Positions 1 through 9,128 are shown, counted from the first letter of the stretch. The stretch is 64,000 nucleotides of DNA from Candidatus Methylacidithermus pantelleriae (GCF_905250085.1 NZ_CAJNOB010000023.1:1-64000), one strand, 5' to 3'. Notes: generated by a model from the sequence alone, not told the origin. Numbers and translations: made by a program.

Positions 1-317
1 ATCCCGGAGCCTCCATGCGCCCGACCTGCCTGTGTTGGGGAGGTCTGGGGACACGCTTGAGAGATCGTTTCGAGTGTCTTTACTCTCATCTCCGGGCGCA
101 CGGCAACGTGAACGCAAGTCGAAAGATTGCCTGGATTGGTGAGACCGCCCCTTCCCCTAGGGCGGTCGTAAAGACGCCTGATGTTGGGAGCATGGGGAAG
201 GTGGGCCATCTTTGCGTTCTGCCCTAAAGCCTGCGATTTCACTCGCGGGTTGTTTACTGTATCCGATGTCAAAGGCATCGTCCCGCACCGGGGAAAACTT
301 AAGCCCGGGAGCACGGG
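1..317. other. Intergenic stretch with one hairpin, no gene seen
   Basis: This stretch lies downstream of the minus-strand ketosynthase-like gene. Short open frames exist on both strands, but none has a convincing start signal or a recognisable product. The only structure I see is a GC-rich inverted repeat at 143-167. A gene continuing beyond the left edge of the window cannot be excluded. Confidence 0.5.
143..167 (-). terminator. GC-rich hairpin, possible terminator of the ketosynthase operon
   Basis: GACCGCCC at 143-150 pairs perfectly with GGGCGGTC at 160-167 around a 9-nt loop. It lies about 150 nt after the stop of the last minus-strand gene of the ketosynthase operon. No U-run follows on either strand, so it is at best a non-canonical terminator. 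Confidence 0.3.
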
Positions 318-1361
318 TCACACGTGGGGTGAGGTGGAATGGTTTTCGTTGGGGGGAAGGACTTTGAGTAATCCGATCCCATAGTTAAGACCCCATAGTG
401 GCAGGTAAAGCGGGCAAGCCTTTTGTCGTGCGAAAAGACCCGCAAGAATGATATGCCAGCCGGCGGAGGCCGTAAAGGCCTCCCCCAAATACCATGGACT
501 TTCACAAGCAGGGCGTCCTCCCGTAACTTGTGCCTCCATGGCTGCAAGCCAGTTATTCTGGGCGGATCGGTACACCCAAGCGTTGGGAGGGATGAGCTCT
601 GCAAGCTTCCGGGCCGCCTGTGCGGCTTGCGAGCGATTTCGATACGGCCATTCTCCCCACCAGGGGCCTAGGTGACAGAGTGCCTCTTGGCCTGGTGGGC
701 CTAGGAGCAAGCTCGCCGCTCCTTCGGAAGGGCGGAAAAGACTCTTGCGTTTAAGCCACCCGCAGGCTACAAAAGCCTCTATAGCAATCGGGTCTAGTTC
801 CTCGGCACCTACGACGAGAACCCACTGGCAGGCTCCCTGGTTCAACCAGATCCGTGCTACGCGCAACGCGGCCAGCCAGGCGGTCTGATCTCCGACCAGG
901 GCATACGCAGGTCCGGAGCAGGAGATGACGGCGGCTAAATGGCTCAGCGAAGCATTATAGACAGTTTCCGGGAAGAGAGCAGGGCTCGCAAACCGTTTCC
1001 CTGTTGCGAGAAAGCCTGCGTAAAACTTATGACTGAGCGAAACGCTTCCGGTTCCAAAGCAAGCGATCACTCCAAGGGAGCCTTCCCTGTCCATGCCGAA
1101 TGATGGACCCAGGGCTTGGCAAGCGGCTTCTACCATGAAGGAGCTAAGGGAGCTAGCACGCCGCAGGCGAGGATGGTCTTTCCATCGGAGCAATTGCGGC
1201 CACTTCCGATTAACAGCAAAAACCTCGTACCATCGCGTGGGGGAACTCACATCGGGTTCTTGTCCTTTTAGGGGGGGATGGTTCCAAAGCTCTTGGACCC
1301 CGCAACCAGAAGGCGAAACCGCTCCCCAGTTGTACACCGAAAGGATTTCACTGCGGTTCAT
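318..1361 (-). CDS. Beta-ketoacyl synthase-like protein lacking catalytic residues
   Basis: This 347-residue protein has the thiolase-fold ketosynthase outline but is about 60 residues shorter than a full KAS. The nucleophile-elbow region reads SGPAYALVGD, with no Cys where KAS enzymes carry it, and the two active-site His motifs are not visible. The ATG at 1361 lies 14 nt inside the upstream active KAS gene, which argues for translational coupling and a paired product. By analogy with chain-length-factor partners of type II polyketide and aryl-polyene systems, it may be a structural partner of that enzyme. The pairing is inferred from overlap and missing residues. A divergent monofunctional enzyme is less likely. 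Confidence 0.7.
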   Translation of the reverse strand: MNRSEILSVYNWGAVSPSGCGVQELWNHPPLKGQEPDVSSPTRWYEVFAVNRKWPQLLRWKDHPRLRRASSLSSFMVEAACQALGPSFGMDREGSLGVIACFGTGSVSLSHKFYAGFLATGKRFASPALFPETVYNASLSHLAAVISCSGPAYALVGDQTAWLAALRVARIWLNQGACQWVLVVGAEELDPIAIEAFVACGWLKRKSLFRPSEGAASLLLGPPGQEALCHLGPWWGEWPYRNRSQAAQAARKLAELIPPNAWVYRSAQNNWLAAMEAQVTGGRPACESPWYLGEAFTASAGWHIILAGLFARQKACPLYLPLWGLNYGIGLLKVLPPNENHSTSPHV

Positions 1362-2583
1362 AGGGTGAAAAAAGTAAAGCCGCGTTGGAGCCACCAAATC
1401 CGAGGTTGACGCTGGCGACGGAAGCTCCCGGACGCAGCGTCTCGGATTTTCGAACCAAAATGGGACCCATGGGTTCCATCGGGTCCTCACATAGGATTTG
1501 AGGTGGAAGCTGGCGGGTCACTAGGGCTAAAATGGAAAAAACGGCTTCCACGCACCCGCTGGCTCCCAGGGAGTGCCCAATGGCTGCTTTGGTCGAGCTC
1601 ACTCGGAGCTGGTGAAATGCTTCCCCGAAGAACCGGTAGTAGGCCCAAGCTTCCATGAGATCGTTCGCAGGGGTTCCGGTCCCGTGAGCGTTCACATAAC
1701 CAATAGCTTCCGGAGGAAGCTTTGCCTGTTTGACTGCCTGATCCAGAGCTCCAATGAGCGCGCTTCCGTCCGGCGAGGGTTGGGTCAAATGATAAAGATC
1801 GGTGAGATGCCCGTAGCCACTTACATAACACAAGGGGCGTATCCCTCGACTCAACGCATGCTCTTGGGATTCCAGAACGACAAATGCACTGGCTTCCCCC
1901 AGAATCAAGCCCTTGCGGTTCCGATCGAACGGGCGACACAAGTCGGGTGAAAGCGTCTGGAGGGAGTCGAAACCGACAAAAATGAGCTCGCTTAAGGCTT
2001 CCACACCCCCGACCAGAACGCAGTCAACCTCCCTAGACCGGATCCAGTCTGCTGCGTGTCCAATCGCGTTGGATCCGCTGGCACACGCGTTGGCCAGCAC
2101 AACGGATGGACCCTGGAACCCCAGATGTTCCTGGAGGTCGAGTACCTGTTGCTGGGGTTGATATCGAGCCACCAGAGGCAATCTTCCCCGCACCCTCCCC
2201 CGCTGGTAACTCAGTCGCAAAAAGGTTTCTCCAAAAGCCATGCCTCCTCCTGTTGTGCTCAAGACAAGAGGAAGCTCGAGAAGACCTCGACCGAGGTCCC
2301 GGGGCCAAAGACCGGCCATCGCCAGCGCCTCGTGGGCTGCCGGCAAGGCCAAGCGCGAGGCCCGAGGGAGACGGGAGCATGTTTTGGCAGAAATTTCTAG
2401 TTCGGGCAGCGGATGGACTTCCGAAGCCACATGGCTGTGACATCCTTCCGTATCAAAAAGCGTGACCGGGCCGACCACCCACCGGCCCTCCAAAAGATTC
2501 CGCCAGCTCAACGATGCATTCTTTCCCAAGGGAGTTACTGCCCCCAGCCCGGTTACCACCACAGAAGCGCTTTCTACGCTCAT
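1348..2583 (-). CDS. 3-oxoacyl-ACP synthase (KAS II/FabF family)
   Basis: This condensing enzyme of 411 residues has a complete Cys-His-His triad. Cys167 lies in ANACASG, His300 in NAHGTGTP and His337 in KAAIGHSLG. It starts with the family hallmark VVVTGLGAVTPLG, and its C-terminal NLGFGGSNAALLF is also typical. It should perform decarboxylative Claisen condensation of malonyl-ACP with an acyl-ACP. Its ATG overlaps the stop of the upstream secreted-protein gene by 4 nt, and its own end overlaps the inactive KAS-like gene. This three-gene context suggests a specialised polyene or lipid pathway rather than housekeeping fatty-acid synthesis, so I withhold the name fabF. Confidence 0.9.
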   Translation of the reverse strand: MSVESASVVVTGLGAVTPLGKNASLSWRNLLEGRWVVGPVTLFDTEGCHSHVASEVHPLPELEISAKTCSRLPRASRLALPAAHEALAMAGLWPRDLGRGLLELPLVLSTTGGGMAFGETFLRLSYQRGRVRGRLPLVARYQPQQQVLDLQEHLGFQGPSVVLANACASGSNAIGHAADWIRSREVDCVLVGGVEALSELIFVGFDSLQTLSPDLCRPFDRNRKGLILGEASAFVVLESQEHALSRGIRPLCYVSGYGHLTDLYHLTQPSPDGSALIGALDQAVKQAKLPPEAIGYVNAHGTGTPANDLMEAWAYYRFFGEAFHQLRVSSTKAAIGHSLGASGCVEAVFSILALVTRQLPPQILCEDPMEPMGPILVRKSETLRPGASVASVNLGFGGSNAALLFSPYEPQ

Positions 2584-3365
2584 TGCCAGGGCCTTTGATA
2601 AAGGAGACGCACACCTACCTTGCCCCCGGGGAAATAAAACGTGGGTTGGTACGAAAAACTCCGGGTGTGAGCGTCATAAATGAGACGTTTCGGATGGTCT
2701 GTGTAGTTCGGATCGTAAACCAGAAATTCCGTTTGGTTGGGATGGGAGGTTTTTCGCGAGGCGAAAACGACCACCGCATGGTTGATGTTGAGCGACGGAA
2801 AATTCGCTAGCCACGCTACAGAAGGGATGCCTTTTCGAGAAAAACTCCAAAGCTTTTGGTAGACTCGATGTTCCTCTCGGGGGCTGGGAGGAATAAGGAG
2901 AACGGCATTCCCCGGACGGAAGTAGATCGGCCATCCTAGGCCGAGATTTCTTCGAAAAACCTCCGGGCGCTGGGAACTGAGCTCCCATAGGGAACGAGCG
3001 CCAGGGAAGAGAACACGCTGGTGTGGTGGGAGAGGATCTTGCCATGCCTCCCGTTCGGTGACTTGGCGGATTCTCCGGGCAAGCTCAGAGTCCGAAAGAG
3101 GCTGTCCTTTAGGATCAAAGCGCGCAAACTTCCAGAATTGGATAGCTGCACGGCAAAGAACAAAGCAGCGACGCGAGTATCGTTTGTGACGATGCTTCGT
3201 ATGGGACTTGTGCGTGGGCCGGCCCGCCTCGTAGTCCCACACCGTCTCGTTGGCAAACCCGAACCGGTCTTTGCTGAATTCGAAACCCCCTGCAACGGCG
3301 AAGCTTACGTTCCAGAGAATAGGCAAAAAGAAAAGGATCCGGAGGGAAAAACGATCGAGTTTCAT
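2580..3365 (-). CDS. Secreted protein, possible papain-like cysteine peptidase fold
   Basis: The protein has 261 residues with an N-terminal hydrophobic signal peptide (about residues 8-25). A Cys-bearing helix-like segment (RRCFVLCRAAIQFW) follows, and later a hydrophobic strand NINHAVVVF and a strand ending VYDPNY. A Cys, then His, then Asp/Asn in this order resembles papain-like or C39-like peptidases, but I cannot name a family. The downstream KAS overlaps its stop by ATGA, so it is the first gene of a three-gene operon. The function, perhaps processing or anchoring of a product of the ketosynthase pair, is only a guess. Confidence 0.7.
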   Translation of the reverse strand: MKLDRFSLRILFFLPILWNVSFAVAGGFEFSKDRFGFANETVWDYEAGRPTHKSHTKHRHKRYSRRCFVLCRAAIQFWKFARFDPKGQPLSDSELARRIRQVTEREAWQDPLPPHQRVLFPGARSLWELSSQRPEVFRRNLGLGWPIYFRPGNAVLLIPPSPREEHRVYQKLWSFSRKGIPSVAWLANFPSLNINHAVVVFASRKTSHPNQTEFLVYDPNYTDHPKRLIYDAHTRSFSYQPTFYFPGGKVGVRLLYQRPWQ

Positions 3366-3556
3366 TTCCAGACCGTGAGGGCGCGGAAAAGAAGGTGGCT
3401 ATTTGCAGCCACCTTGACAAGCAGAGGCGTAAAAAGTGAGCGTCCTTGGGGCAAGACGGAACCGCCGGCCAGCATGTTTTTACAAATTTGGTATGGCCAC
3501 TTCACCAAGCCAAGGATATGTCGTTTGAGTAGGAGGCTAGTGGGAGGAGAGCGGGT

Positions 3557-4732
3557 GTGGCGTGGCGCCTTTTTCTTTGGTGTTGGACGGCGATTAGCGC
3601 TTTATGGTGGGGGCTTTCCCTTCATTGTGCTCGCGCCGGTGCCCCCCGGAGGCCCCCGCGGAAGCGTAAGGGTAGCAAGACCTTATCCCTGTTCCGGCCG
3701 ATTCCTAAGATCCGCTCCCCCCAGGAGTACGAGCGTCTCCGCGATGCCCTCTTTTCGCTTCTTTCGCAACTTGACTCAGGGTGCCAGCTCCTTTTGGGGA
3801 TCCCCAGGGAAGACGCGTGTCTTTGGACCGACGCAATCCAATTGCTTGAGGCGTCCGAATGCGGGGCGTCTTTTCAGATTCTTTTTGAACCGGACCCTTT
3901 CCCTTATCGCAACCCCAAAATTCTCTGGCAGAGGTCGCTGGCCAAGTTTGCCAAAGGCGAGCTTTGGGTATGGACGGACGGGGATGTTTGCTTGCCTTCG
4001 CATTTTTTGCACGTGGTCCGGGAGGATTTCGAAGCATGCCGGAGGGGGTTTGTTACCTACCCGTACGTGATCCGAGGAGTCGACAACGCTCGGGACTTTT
4101 GGGAAGCCGCCTGGGTGAATGTGGAGCTCTTTCCAGGCGTTTGCCTTTTGGGCCGGATGGATCGGGTGTGGTTTGGTCTGGGAGCTGGAATGGTTTTTTT
4201 GGGGAAAAAGTGGGAACGGGCTTCCCTATGGGACAAGCTAGGGAAATCGCTTGCGGATGACTTCGTTCTTGCTCAAACTCTTAAGCCAGGTGCCTTGGGT
4301 TCGGTGGTATTGGAGACCTTTCCCCGTTCCCTGACCTTACGAGAAGCCCTTGCCCGTTATCTCCGTTGGAAAAAAACCGTCCGGTGGTGCTCCCCCGCGG
4401 GATTTGCGGGCCAGATCCTTATTTTGCCCATGATAGGCTGGACCGTCGCGCTTTTTCTTAACTGGCACGAACCCCAAAACTGGATGGGATGGCTCTGCGT
4501 TGTCGTTGGAGAGTCATTGTGGTTTCTTTCCATCTTTCGAGCCGTTCGAGCGCATTTACCGAAGCGTCTCTACCGCCTTTTACCCTTGTGGAGCTATCTT
4601 CGAACCTTTTCTTGGTTGTTGTGCTGGTTGCCTTGGCCGGTGGCGTGGGATCGGCAGTGGTGGCCGTGCCCGGTCGACAAGTCTTCCCTTCTAGATCAAA
4701 GGGTCTCCCTGAAGAGGAAAGGGACCGGTTAA
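3557..4732 (+). CDS. GT21-type glycosyltransferase (ceramide glucosyltransferase/HpnI-like)
   Basis: This 391-residue membrane glycosyltransferase has an N-terminal hydrophobic segment (about residues 5-22) and a GT-A-like domain with WTDGD near residue 141. LADDF lies near 233 and RYLRWKKTVRW near 266, followed by several C-terminal hydrophobic helices. The D, DxD, D and (Q/R)xxRW series is the signature of processive-type lipid glycosyltransferases and of the GT21 ceramide glucosyltransferase/HpnI family. The GTG start is preceded by GGAGGAGA. It is divergent from the ketosynthase operon and is followed within 31 nt by a transposase gene on the other strand. The sugar donor and lipid acceptor cannot be read from sequence. 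Confidence 0.75.
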   Translation: MAWRLFLWCWTAISALWWGLSLHCARAGAPRRPPRKRKGSKTLSLFRPIPKIRSPQEYERLRDALFSLLSQLDSGCQLLLGIPREDACLWTDAIQLLEASECGASFQILFEPDPFPYRNPKILWQRSLAKFAKGELWVWTDGDVCLPSHFLHVVREDFEACRRGFVTYPYVIRGVDNARDFWEAAWVNVELFPGVCLLGRMDRVWFGLGAGMVFLGKKWERASLWDKLGKSLADDFVLAQTLKPGALGSVVLETFPRSLTLREALARYLRWKKTVRWCSPAGFAGQILILPMIGWTVALFLNWHEPQNWMGWLCVVVGESLWFLSIFRAVRAHLPKRLYRLLPLWSYLRTFSWLLCWLPWPVAWDRQWWPCPVDKSSLLDQRVSLKRKGTG

Positions 4733-4762
4733 CGCTTTGCTGGAGGACGGGGACGGGAGCCC

Positions 4763-6367
4763 TCATTCGGGGAAAAATGGAGCAAAGGGCCCAAAGAGAC
4801 CAGCTTTCTCGAGAAGCTCCGTCCATTCGGACGGGATCGGAGAAAGGATGTGGACCAAAGGCTTTTCCTTGCAGGTCAACTGGATCAAGCGAATCGCTTG
4901 GAGACAGCGAAGAAACGGAAGCACGTCCTGCTTAAGCCCTAGAGAGATCCATTCGGCCTGAAGACGCGCGGTTAGCCGAAGGGCGAGAAAAGCGATCCGC
5001 ATCTGATTGCGCACTTGATCGGGCCGGGAGGGATCGGAGGTATCCACGTGAGGATCGTTAGCTAATTCGGAGAAGAGAGCCTGCAGGTGAATCAGCCGGT
5101 AATAGCGGGTGAGGACTTCTTCGGCAGAGGCCTGCGCTTGGGGTAGATCGGTCTCCAGAAGATACCAGCCATCCATGGTCTTTTCCTCCCGGACCCGCTC
5201 CTGGTCGAGCTTCCACGAGAAACGACCCTGGCGATCGATTCCAAGCCGGAAGTGTTTCTTCACTGGAAGACAACCGAGTTCCCGTGCGATCCGGTTCCTT
5301 GCGCTTGCGAGACTCTCTCCGTTTTTCCGGAAGGTCCGAGCAGCCTGGCGCAGGACCTCCTCGATAGAGGTAATCGCGTTATACCGTCGCCTTCGATCCT
5401 GTTCTTGTTGCCATTCTGCCCACGCAAGCACGTAACGAACCCCACCGTCGAAAATTTCCCGGGCTTGTTTCCGGTCCGCTAGCCAAAGTGCCCGCTTTTG
5501 CTGAAGCTCGTGCAAGAGCTTTTGGAGCTTGGCCCGGCTTGCCCGCGTCACATAGCTAGGGAATCCCTCGCGCTTCCACCGGTTGTTCCTATCCCGATCG
5601 AAAACAAAGGTAGTCTTCTCAATCCCAAATCTCCGCTGTAGCGTTACCAGTAGCCCGTGTAACGTTGTCTTGTCTCCTCGGTGGGCTCGGAGTACCTCGA
5701 TGTGAATCGGGATTCCCTGCGCATTGGTCGCAATCGCCAAAAGAGTCTTGGGTGGGCCTAAGGGATCATCATGGCTGAATGTGCCGCCGGTAGCTTTTCC
5801 AGCTTCCTCGCCCGTACGGGAGGAGCTTGACCATCGAAAAAGGAAAAAACTCGTTTCCTGGGTTGGGGTAGCTTGGCAAAGTTTCCGCTCAATCTGGCTC
5901 CACACACCGGTAAGCCCATCCACGGCGGCGGCAAGCTCTTCTTTTTCCAAGTCTTTTGGTTCTAGCCCGCATACTTGGGCCAGTGCTGTCTGGCTAGCGA
6001 CTTCTTCGAGTGCAAGCCTCGAAGAGGGAAAAAGGATCCTTCCAAAGACCAAGGTTTTGAGAAGCCGTTGCTTGCGTTCCGAGCCCATGGCCGAAAGAAC
6101 TTGATCGAGCCCCCAGCGTTTCCATACCTCCTCAAGCACAGCCAATCCCCCGTAATCGCGCGCTTCCTGGATTCGGAGATCTCCCAGGGGCAGAAGCTTT
6201 TCCCCTCGAAGCGATCTTCGAATCAGTTCCTGAACCTCACCGGGGAGCCGTGTCAAGTTGGCCAAAATCTTTGTCTTAACTTGTTTGCCGACCCGGTAGG
6301 ATTGGCGGACGAGTACCGAACGGTACACCTTGCCTCTTTGATAGGTGCGAATCTCCTGGACGTACAT
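4763..6367 (-). mobile_element. IS1634/IS4-type transposase gene, apparently catalytically degenerate
   Basis: The frame is intact at about 534 residues and matches the IS1634 layout. The N-terminus is YRSVLVRQSYRVGKQVKTK, and the core reads KTLLAIATNAQGIPIHIEV then DKTTL. The second catalytic Asp lies in FVFDRDRNN, and a YYRLIHLQALFSEL helix comes near the C-terminus. Where family members carry the first Asp (YDVTS-like) this protein has FLFRWSSSS, and the helix usually holding the catalytic Glu reads LQALF. The triad therefore looks lost although the frame is open. An upstream in-frame TTG at 6403 is an alternative start. I could not identify terminal inverted repeats or a target-site duplication, so element borders are unknown. 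Insertion follows the glycosyltransferase stop by 30 nt. Confidence 0.8.
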
Positions 6368-6729
6368 GCCTCCAGTGTAGCTGACCGATGGCGGGAATGC
6401 CAAAAAAGGTCATCGTCAGTTCGCGGGAGCATAAGTGGCTTACGGGATTTTTAGCCACGAGTGAACATTGTAAAACCATCATAGCAAAAGGTCCTGGAAG
6501 ATAGGTAACCGAGCTGGTGGAAAAATCGACAAGACCGGCCGTCGTTTCTTTCCTGCCGCCAGCATTGGACCATGGGGACGACCCGATAGCGAAGCAGAAG
6601 GGGTTGCCTTTCTACGTGTGACCGAGGCAATAATCGCCTAAAAACCGTTCGTTCACGAAAAAAGACCCGGGTGGGCGTTCAGTAACGGGCGGAAGTCGAG
6701 AAAAGATTTCGATCCTTCCGGCAAGCGGA
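6368..6729. other. Intergenic region, probably transposase upstream flank
   Basis: This 362-nt stretch between the transposase start and the glmM stop holds no convincing gene. A small inverted repeat (GTGGCT / AGCCAC near 6434-6457) lies about 70 nt upstream of the transposase and may belong to the element end. I see no clear promoter. Confidence 0.5.
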
Positions 6730-8109
6730 CTAATGACCAAGTGGCCCCAGAGCCGAGCTAAGAAACTGGGTGAGTGCCTTTTCTACATTGTGAAGCTTGA
6801 TTTCGTCCTTGGCTTCCACCAGCAACCGCAGCTTGGGTTCAGTGCCGGAGTATCGAAGAAGCACTCGTCCCTCGGAACCGAGCTCTCGACGTGCTCCCTC
6901 GAGGGCTTGGGAAAGCCCAGGGATCTCTTCAAGGGGCGGTTTCGCAGACACCGGAAAATTCCGTACTACTTGAGGGTATTTATGAAGACACCGGCGCAGT
7001 TGCCCGAGGGGTTGCCCGGTCTCAAGCATAATCTGGAGAAGCAGCAAACTCGAAAGAAGCCCGTCTCCCGTGGTGGCATAATCCAGAAAGATGAAATGAC
7101 CCGAGGATTCTCCTCCCACGTTAAAGCCACCGTTCCGCATAGCCGCGACCACATGTTGATCTCCTACCGGAGTGCGGACCACTCTGCCTCCGGCCTGGGC
7201 TAGGCACTCATCAAGACCTAGATTACTCATGACGGTTGCTACGAGGGTGTTCTGGGCCAGTTTCCCTTTTTCCAAATAAAAGCGGCCGACAATGGCTAAC
7301 ACATCGTCTCCATCGAGAAGGCTACCGGTCTCATCACAGAGCAGGAGCCGATCCCCATCTCCATCGTGAGCCACTCCTAAATGGGCTTCACAAGCTAGGA
7401 CTGCCTCGCAAAGTCCCTGGGGATGTTCGCTTCCACAATGAAAGTTGATGTTTACCCCGTTGGGTTCCCGGTGGAAGGCGTAGACCTCGGCTCCCAGCTC
7501 CTCCAGAAGCCTTGGAGTTGTCTGGTAGGTCGCACCGTTGGCGCAATCAACCACGATGCGCAACCCTCGGAGATTACGGTTTTTTGGCCAAACCCTTTTG
7601 AGCAAGGAAAGATAGAGTTCCTGTGCTTGAGGGAGAAGCGTGACGCGTCCAACGCTACTTCCTACGGGACGGTCTTCCTCGGAATCCGATTGCTCGAGGA
7701 GCGATTCGATGGTTTGCTCAAACGCGCGATCGCCCTTAAACCCGTCGGCAAGAAAAACCTTCACCCCGTTGTCTGGATAGGGATTATGGGAGGCGCTTAC
7801 CACGATCCCCGCATCAAAACCAAGCTCTCTTGTTAGCATAGCTATCGCCGGTGTGGGAAGGATCCCCGCCAGCATCACTTCGCTTCCGGCCGAAAGAGCC
7901 CCTGCGACGAACGCGGCTTCCAACAGGGGCCCGGAAATTCTGGTGTCGCGTCCTACTAACATTCGTGCTCGCCGTTTAGCTTGGCCCACCTGTTGGGAAA
8001 GAACCCGGCCTAGCCGCAAGAGTAACTCCGGCGTCATCGGCGGGCGGTTGGCAACGCCTCGGATTCCGTCGGTTCCAAAAAGGGGCAAAGCTTGCATAAC
8101 AAAAGGCAT
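6730..8109 (-). CDS. glmM: Phosphoglucosamine mutase
   Basis: GlmM converts glucosamine-6-phosphate to glucosamine-1-phosphate for UDP-GlcNAc and thus peptidoglycan. All four alpha-phosphohexomutase signatures are present. These are FGTDGIRG at the N-terminus, the phosphoserine loop SASHNP (Ser107), the Mg-binding DGDGDR near residue 250 and the phosphate-binding RYSGTEPKLR near the end. GGESSGH gives sugar specificity. The length of 459 residues from the ATG at 8109 is normal. A TTG 42 nt upstream is possible but less likely. It is the last gene of the cdaA, CdaR-like stub, glmM set, an order shared with Firmicutes, where GlmM and the c-di-AMP synthase interact. Confidence 0.95.
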   Translation of the reverse strand: MPFVMQALPLFGTDGIRGVANRPPMTPELLLRLGRVLSQQVGQAKRRARMLVGRDTRISGPLLEAAFVAGALSAGSEVMLAGILPTPAIAMLTRELGFDAGIVVSASHNPYPDNGVKVFLADGFKGDRAFEQTIESLLEQSDSEEDRPVGSSVGRVTLLPQAQELYLSLLKRVWPKNRNLRGLRIVVDCANGATYQTTPRLLEELGAEVYAFHREPNGVNINFHCGSEHPQGLCEAVLACEAHLGVAHDGDGDRLLLCDETGSLLDGDDVLAIVGRFYLEKGKLAQNTLVATVMSNLGLDECLAQAGGRVVRTPVGDQHVVAAMRNGGFNVGGESSGHFIFLDYATTGDGLLSSLLLLQIMLETGQPLGQLRRCLHKYPQVVRNFPVSAKPPLEEIPGLSQALEGARRELGSEGRVLLRYSGTEPKLRLLVEAKDEIKLHNVEKALTQFLSSALGPLGH

Positions 8110-8212
8110 GAAATTCGTACGGAGGCCTCTACCAAAAGGAGCCTCTGTCAAGCGAGCAAAAACCTGAGAAAGCTAAGCTAGCACCCACACGGGGGTCTTG
8201 CTCCATTCTTCC

Positions 8213-8371
8213 CTATCGGATTAGGCCCAGGCTTGAGAGGATCTGATCCAGGGTACCAGGTTCGAGTGACTCTTTGAGCACGACCCAAAGGGCAATGGCC
8301 AAGATTAGGGAAAGAAGTTTCTGTTGCCAGTTGGACACCACGAGGTTTTTTAGTCGTTCCCAGTTTTCCAT
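8213..8371 (-). CDS. 52-residue single-span membrane protein, minimal CdaR/YbbR-like
   Basis: An ATG at 8371 is preceded by the good ribosome site GGTGGAG and opens a 52-codon frame ending TAG at 8213-8215. The N-terminal part NWQQKLLSLILAIALWVV is the typical N-terminal anchor of YbbR/CdaR proteins (N-W/N-x-x-x-K-L-L-S-L-x-L-A-I-x-L-W), with one predicted transmembrane helix at about residues 19-33. The extracytoplasmic YbbR repeats that normally make up over 250 further residues are absent. The gene begins 13 nt after the cdaA stop and precedes glmM, exactly where cdaR lies in Firmicutes. It would be a CdaA-interacting membrane stub, or the remnant of a deletion. Confidence 0.75.
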   Translation of the reverse strand: MENWERLKNLVVSNWQQKLLSLILAIALWVVLKESLEPGTLDQILSSLGLIR

Positions 8372-8384
8372 CGGCTCCACCCCC

Positions 8385-9128
8385 TTAGAGCAAAAGTTCG
8401 GTCAGCCGTGTTCGCAATCCATCCGGATCGTACGGCCTTTCCAATACTCCCTTGCAAGCGATGGAAATAATGCCCGTTTCTTCAGACAGAACCACAACGA
8501 CGGCATCCGTCTCCTCGGAAAGGCCAATAGCCGCCCGGTGTCGTAATCCCAACCGGCGTTCTAGTTGTTCTCGCTGGGTTAAGGGAAAAATGGCTGCAGC
8601 GGCTACAATTTCATCCCCGCGGATAATCACGCCTCCGTCATGAAGAGGCGTTCTGGGGTAAAAAATCGTCACCAGAAGGTCGGCACTCAGTTTGGCGTGC
8701 AGAAGAGTCCCCGTCTCTCGCCCGGGAAGATAATAGTCTTCCCGTTCAATCGCCATCAAGGCTCCGAACCGCTCGCGCTGCAAGCTTTCCACGGCCGTTA
8801 CCATCTCCTCAATGAGTTCTTCTCGCGGGCGGGCGGCGCCCACTCTGGGCCGGGTGCCTAGCTCGGCGAGGATTTGGCGAAGCTCTGGCTGGAAGAGCAC
8901 AATCACCGCGAGAAAGAAAGAGGGAGAAAAAAGCCGGATAATCTCCATAATCACCCGTAGATGAAAGAGATGAGCCGCCAGGGTGACCGTCACAAGCACG
9001 GTTGCCAGCCCGGTCAACACGCGCGCTCCTCGGGTCCCTTCAAGCAATTTCCAGATCTGGTAGATCGCCGTTGCAATAAGTACAATCTCGACGATCCAGG
9101 AAAGATGAAACGGCCCAATCTTCACCAT
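8385..9128 (-). CDS. cdaA: Membrane diadenylate cyclase (c-di-AMP synthase)
   Basis: CdaA condenses two ATP into c-di-AMP, a messenger controlling osmolyte transport and wall homeostasis. Three hydrophobic helices occupy about residues 6-80, and a DAC (DisA_N) domain follows. The catalytic motif reads LHDGGVII (Asp164), where DGA is usual, and the second motif RHR is at 196-198 in LRHRAAIG. The length of 247 residues is normal. I chose the ATG at 9128, which begins the hydrophobic segment; longer in-frame starts lie inside folP. It overlaps the folP stop by 7 nt and is followed by the CdaR-like stub and glmM, so all three are probably co-translated. Confidence 0.93.
   Translation of the reverse strand: MVKIGPFHLSWIVEIVLIATAIYQIWKLLEGTRGARVLTGLATVLVTVTLAAHLFHLRVIMEIIRLFSPSFFLAVIVLFQPELRQILAELGTRPRVGAARPREELIEEMVTAVESLQRERFGALMAIEREDYYLPGRETGTLLHAKLSADLLVTIFYPRTPLHDGGVIIRGDEIVAAAAIFPLTQREQLERRLGLRHRAAIGLSEETDAVVVVLSEETGIISIACKGVLERPYDPDGLRTRLTELLL

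Noticed and set aside
15-227. 70-codon plus-strand frame at the left edge
   Set aside because: Cys/Arg-rich with no ribosome site and no family resemblance; overlaps the hairpin at 143-167.
3021-4070. Long plus-strand frame antisense to the secreted protein gene and overlapping the glycosyltransferase
   Set aside because: It crosses two well-supported genes in wrong frames; composition is that of a shadow frame.
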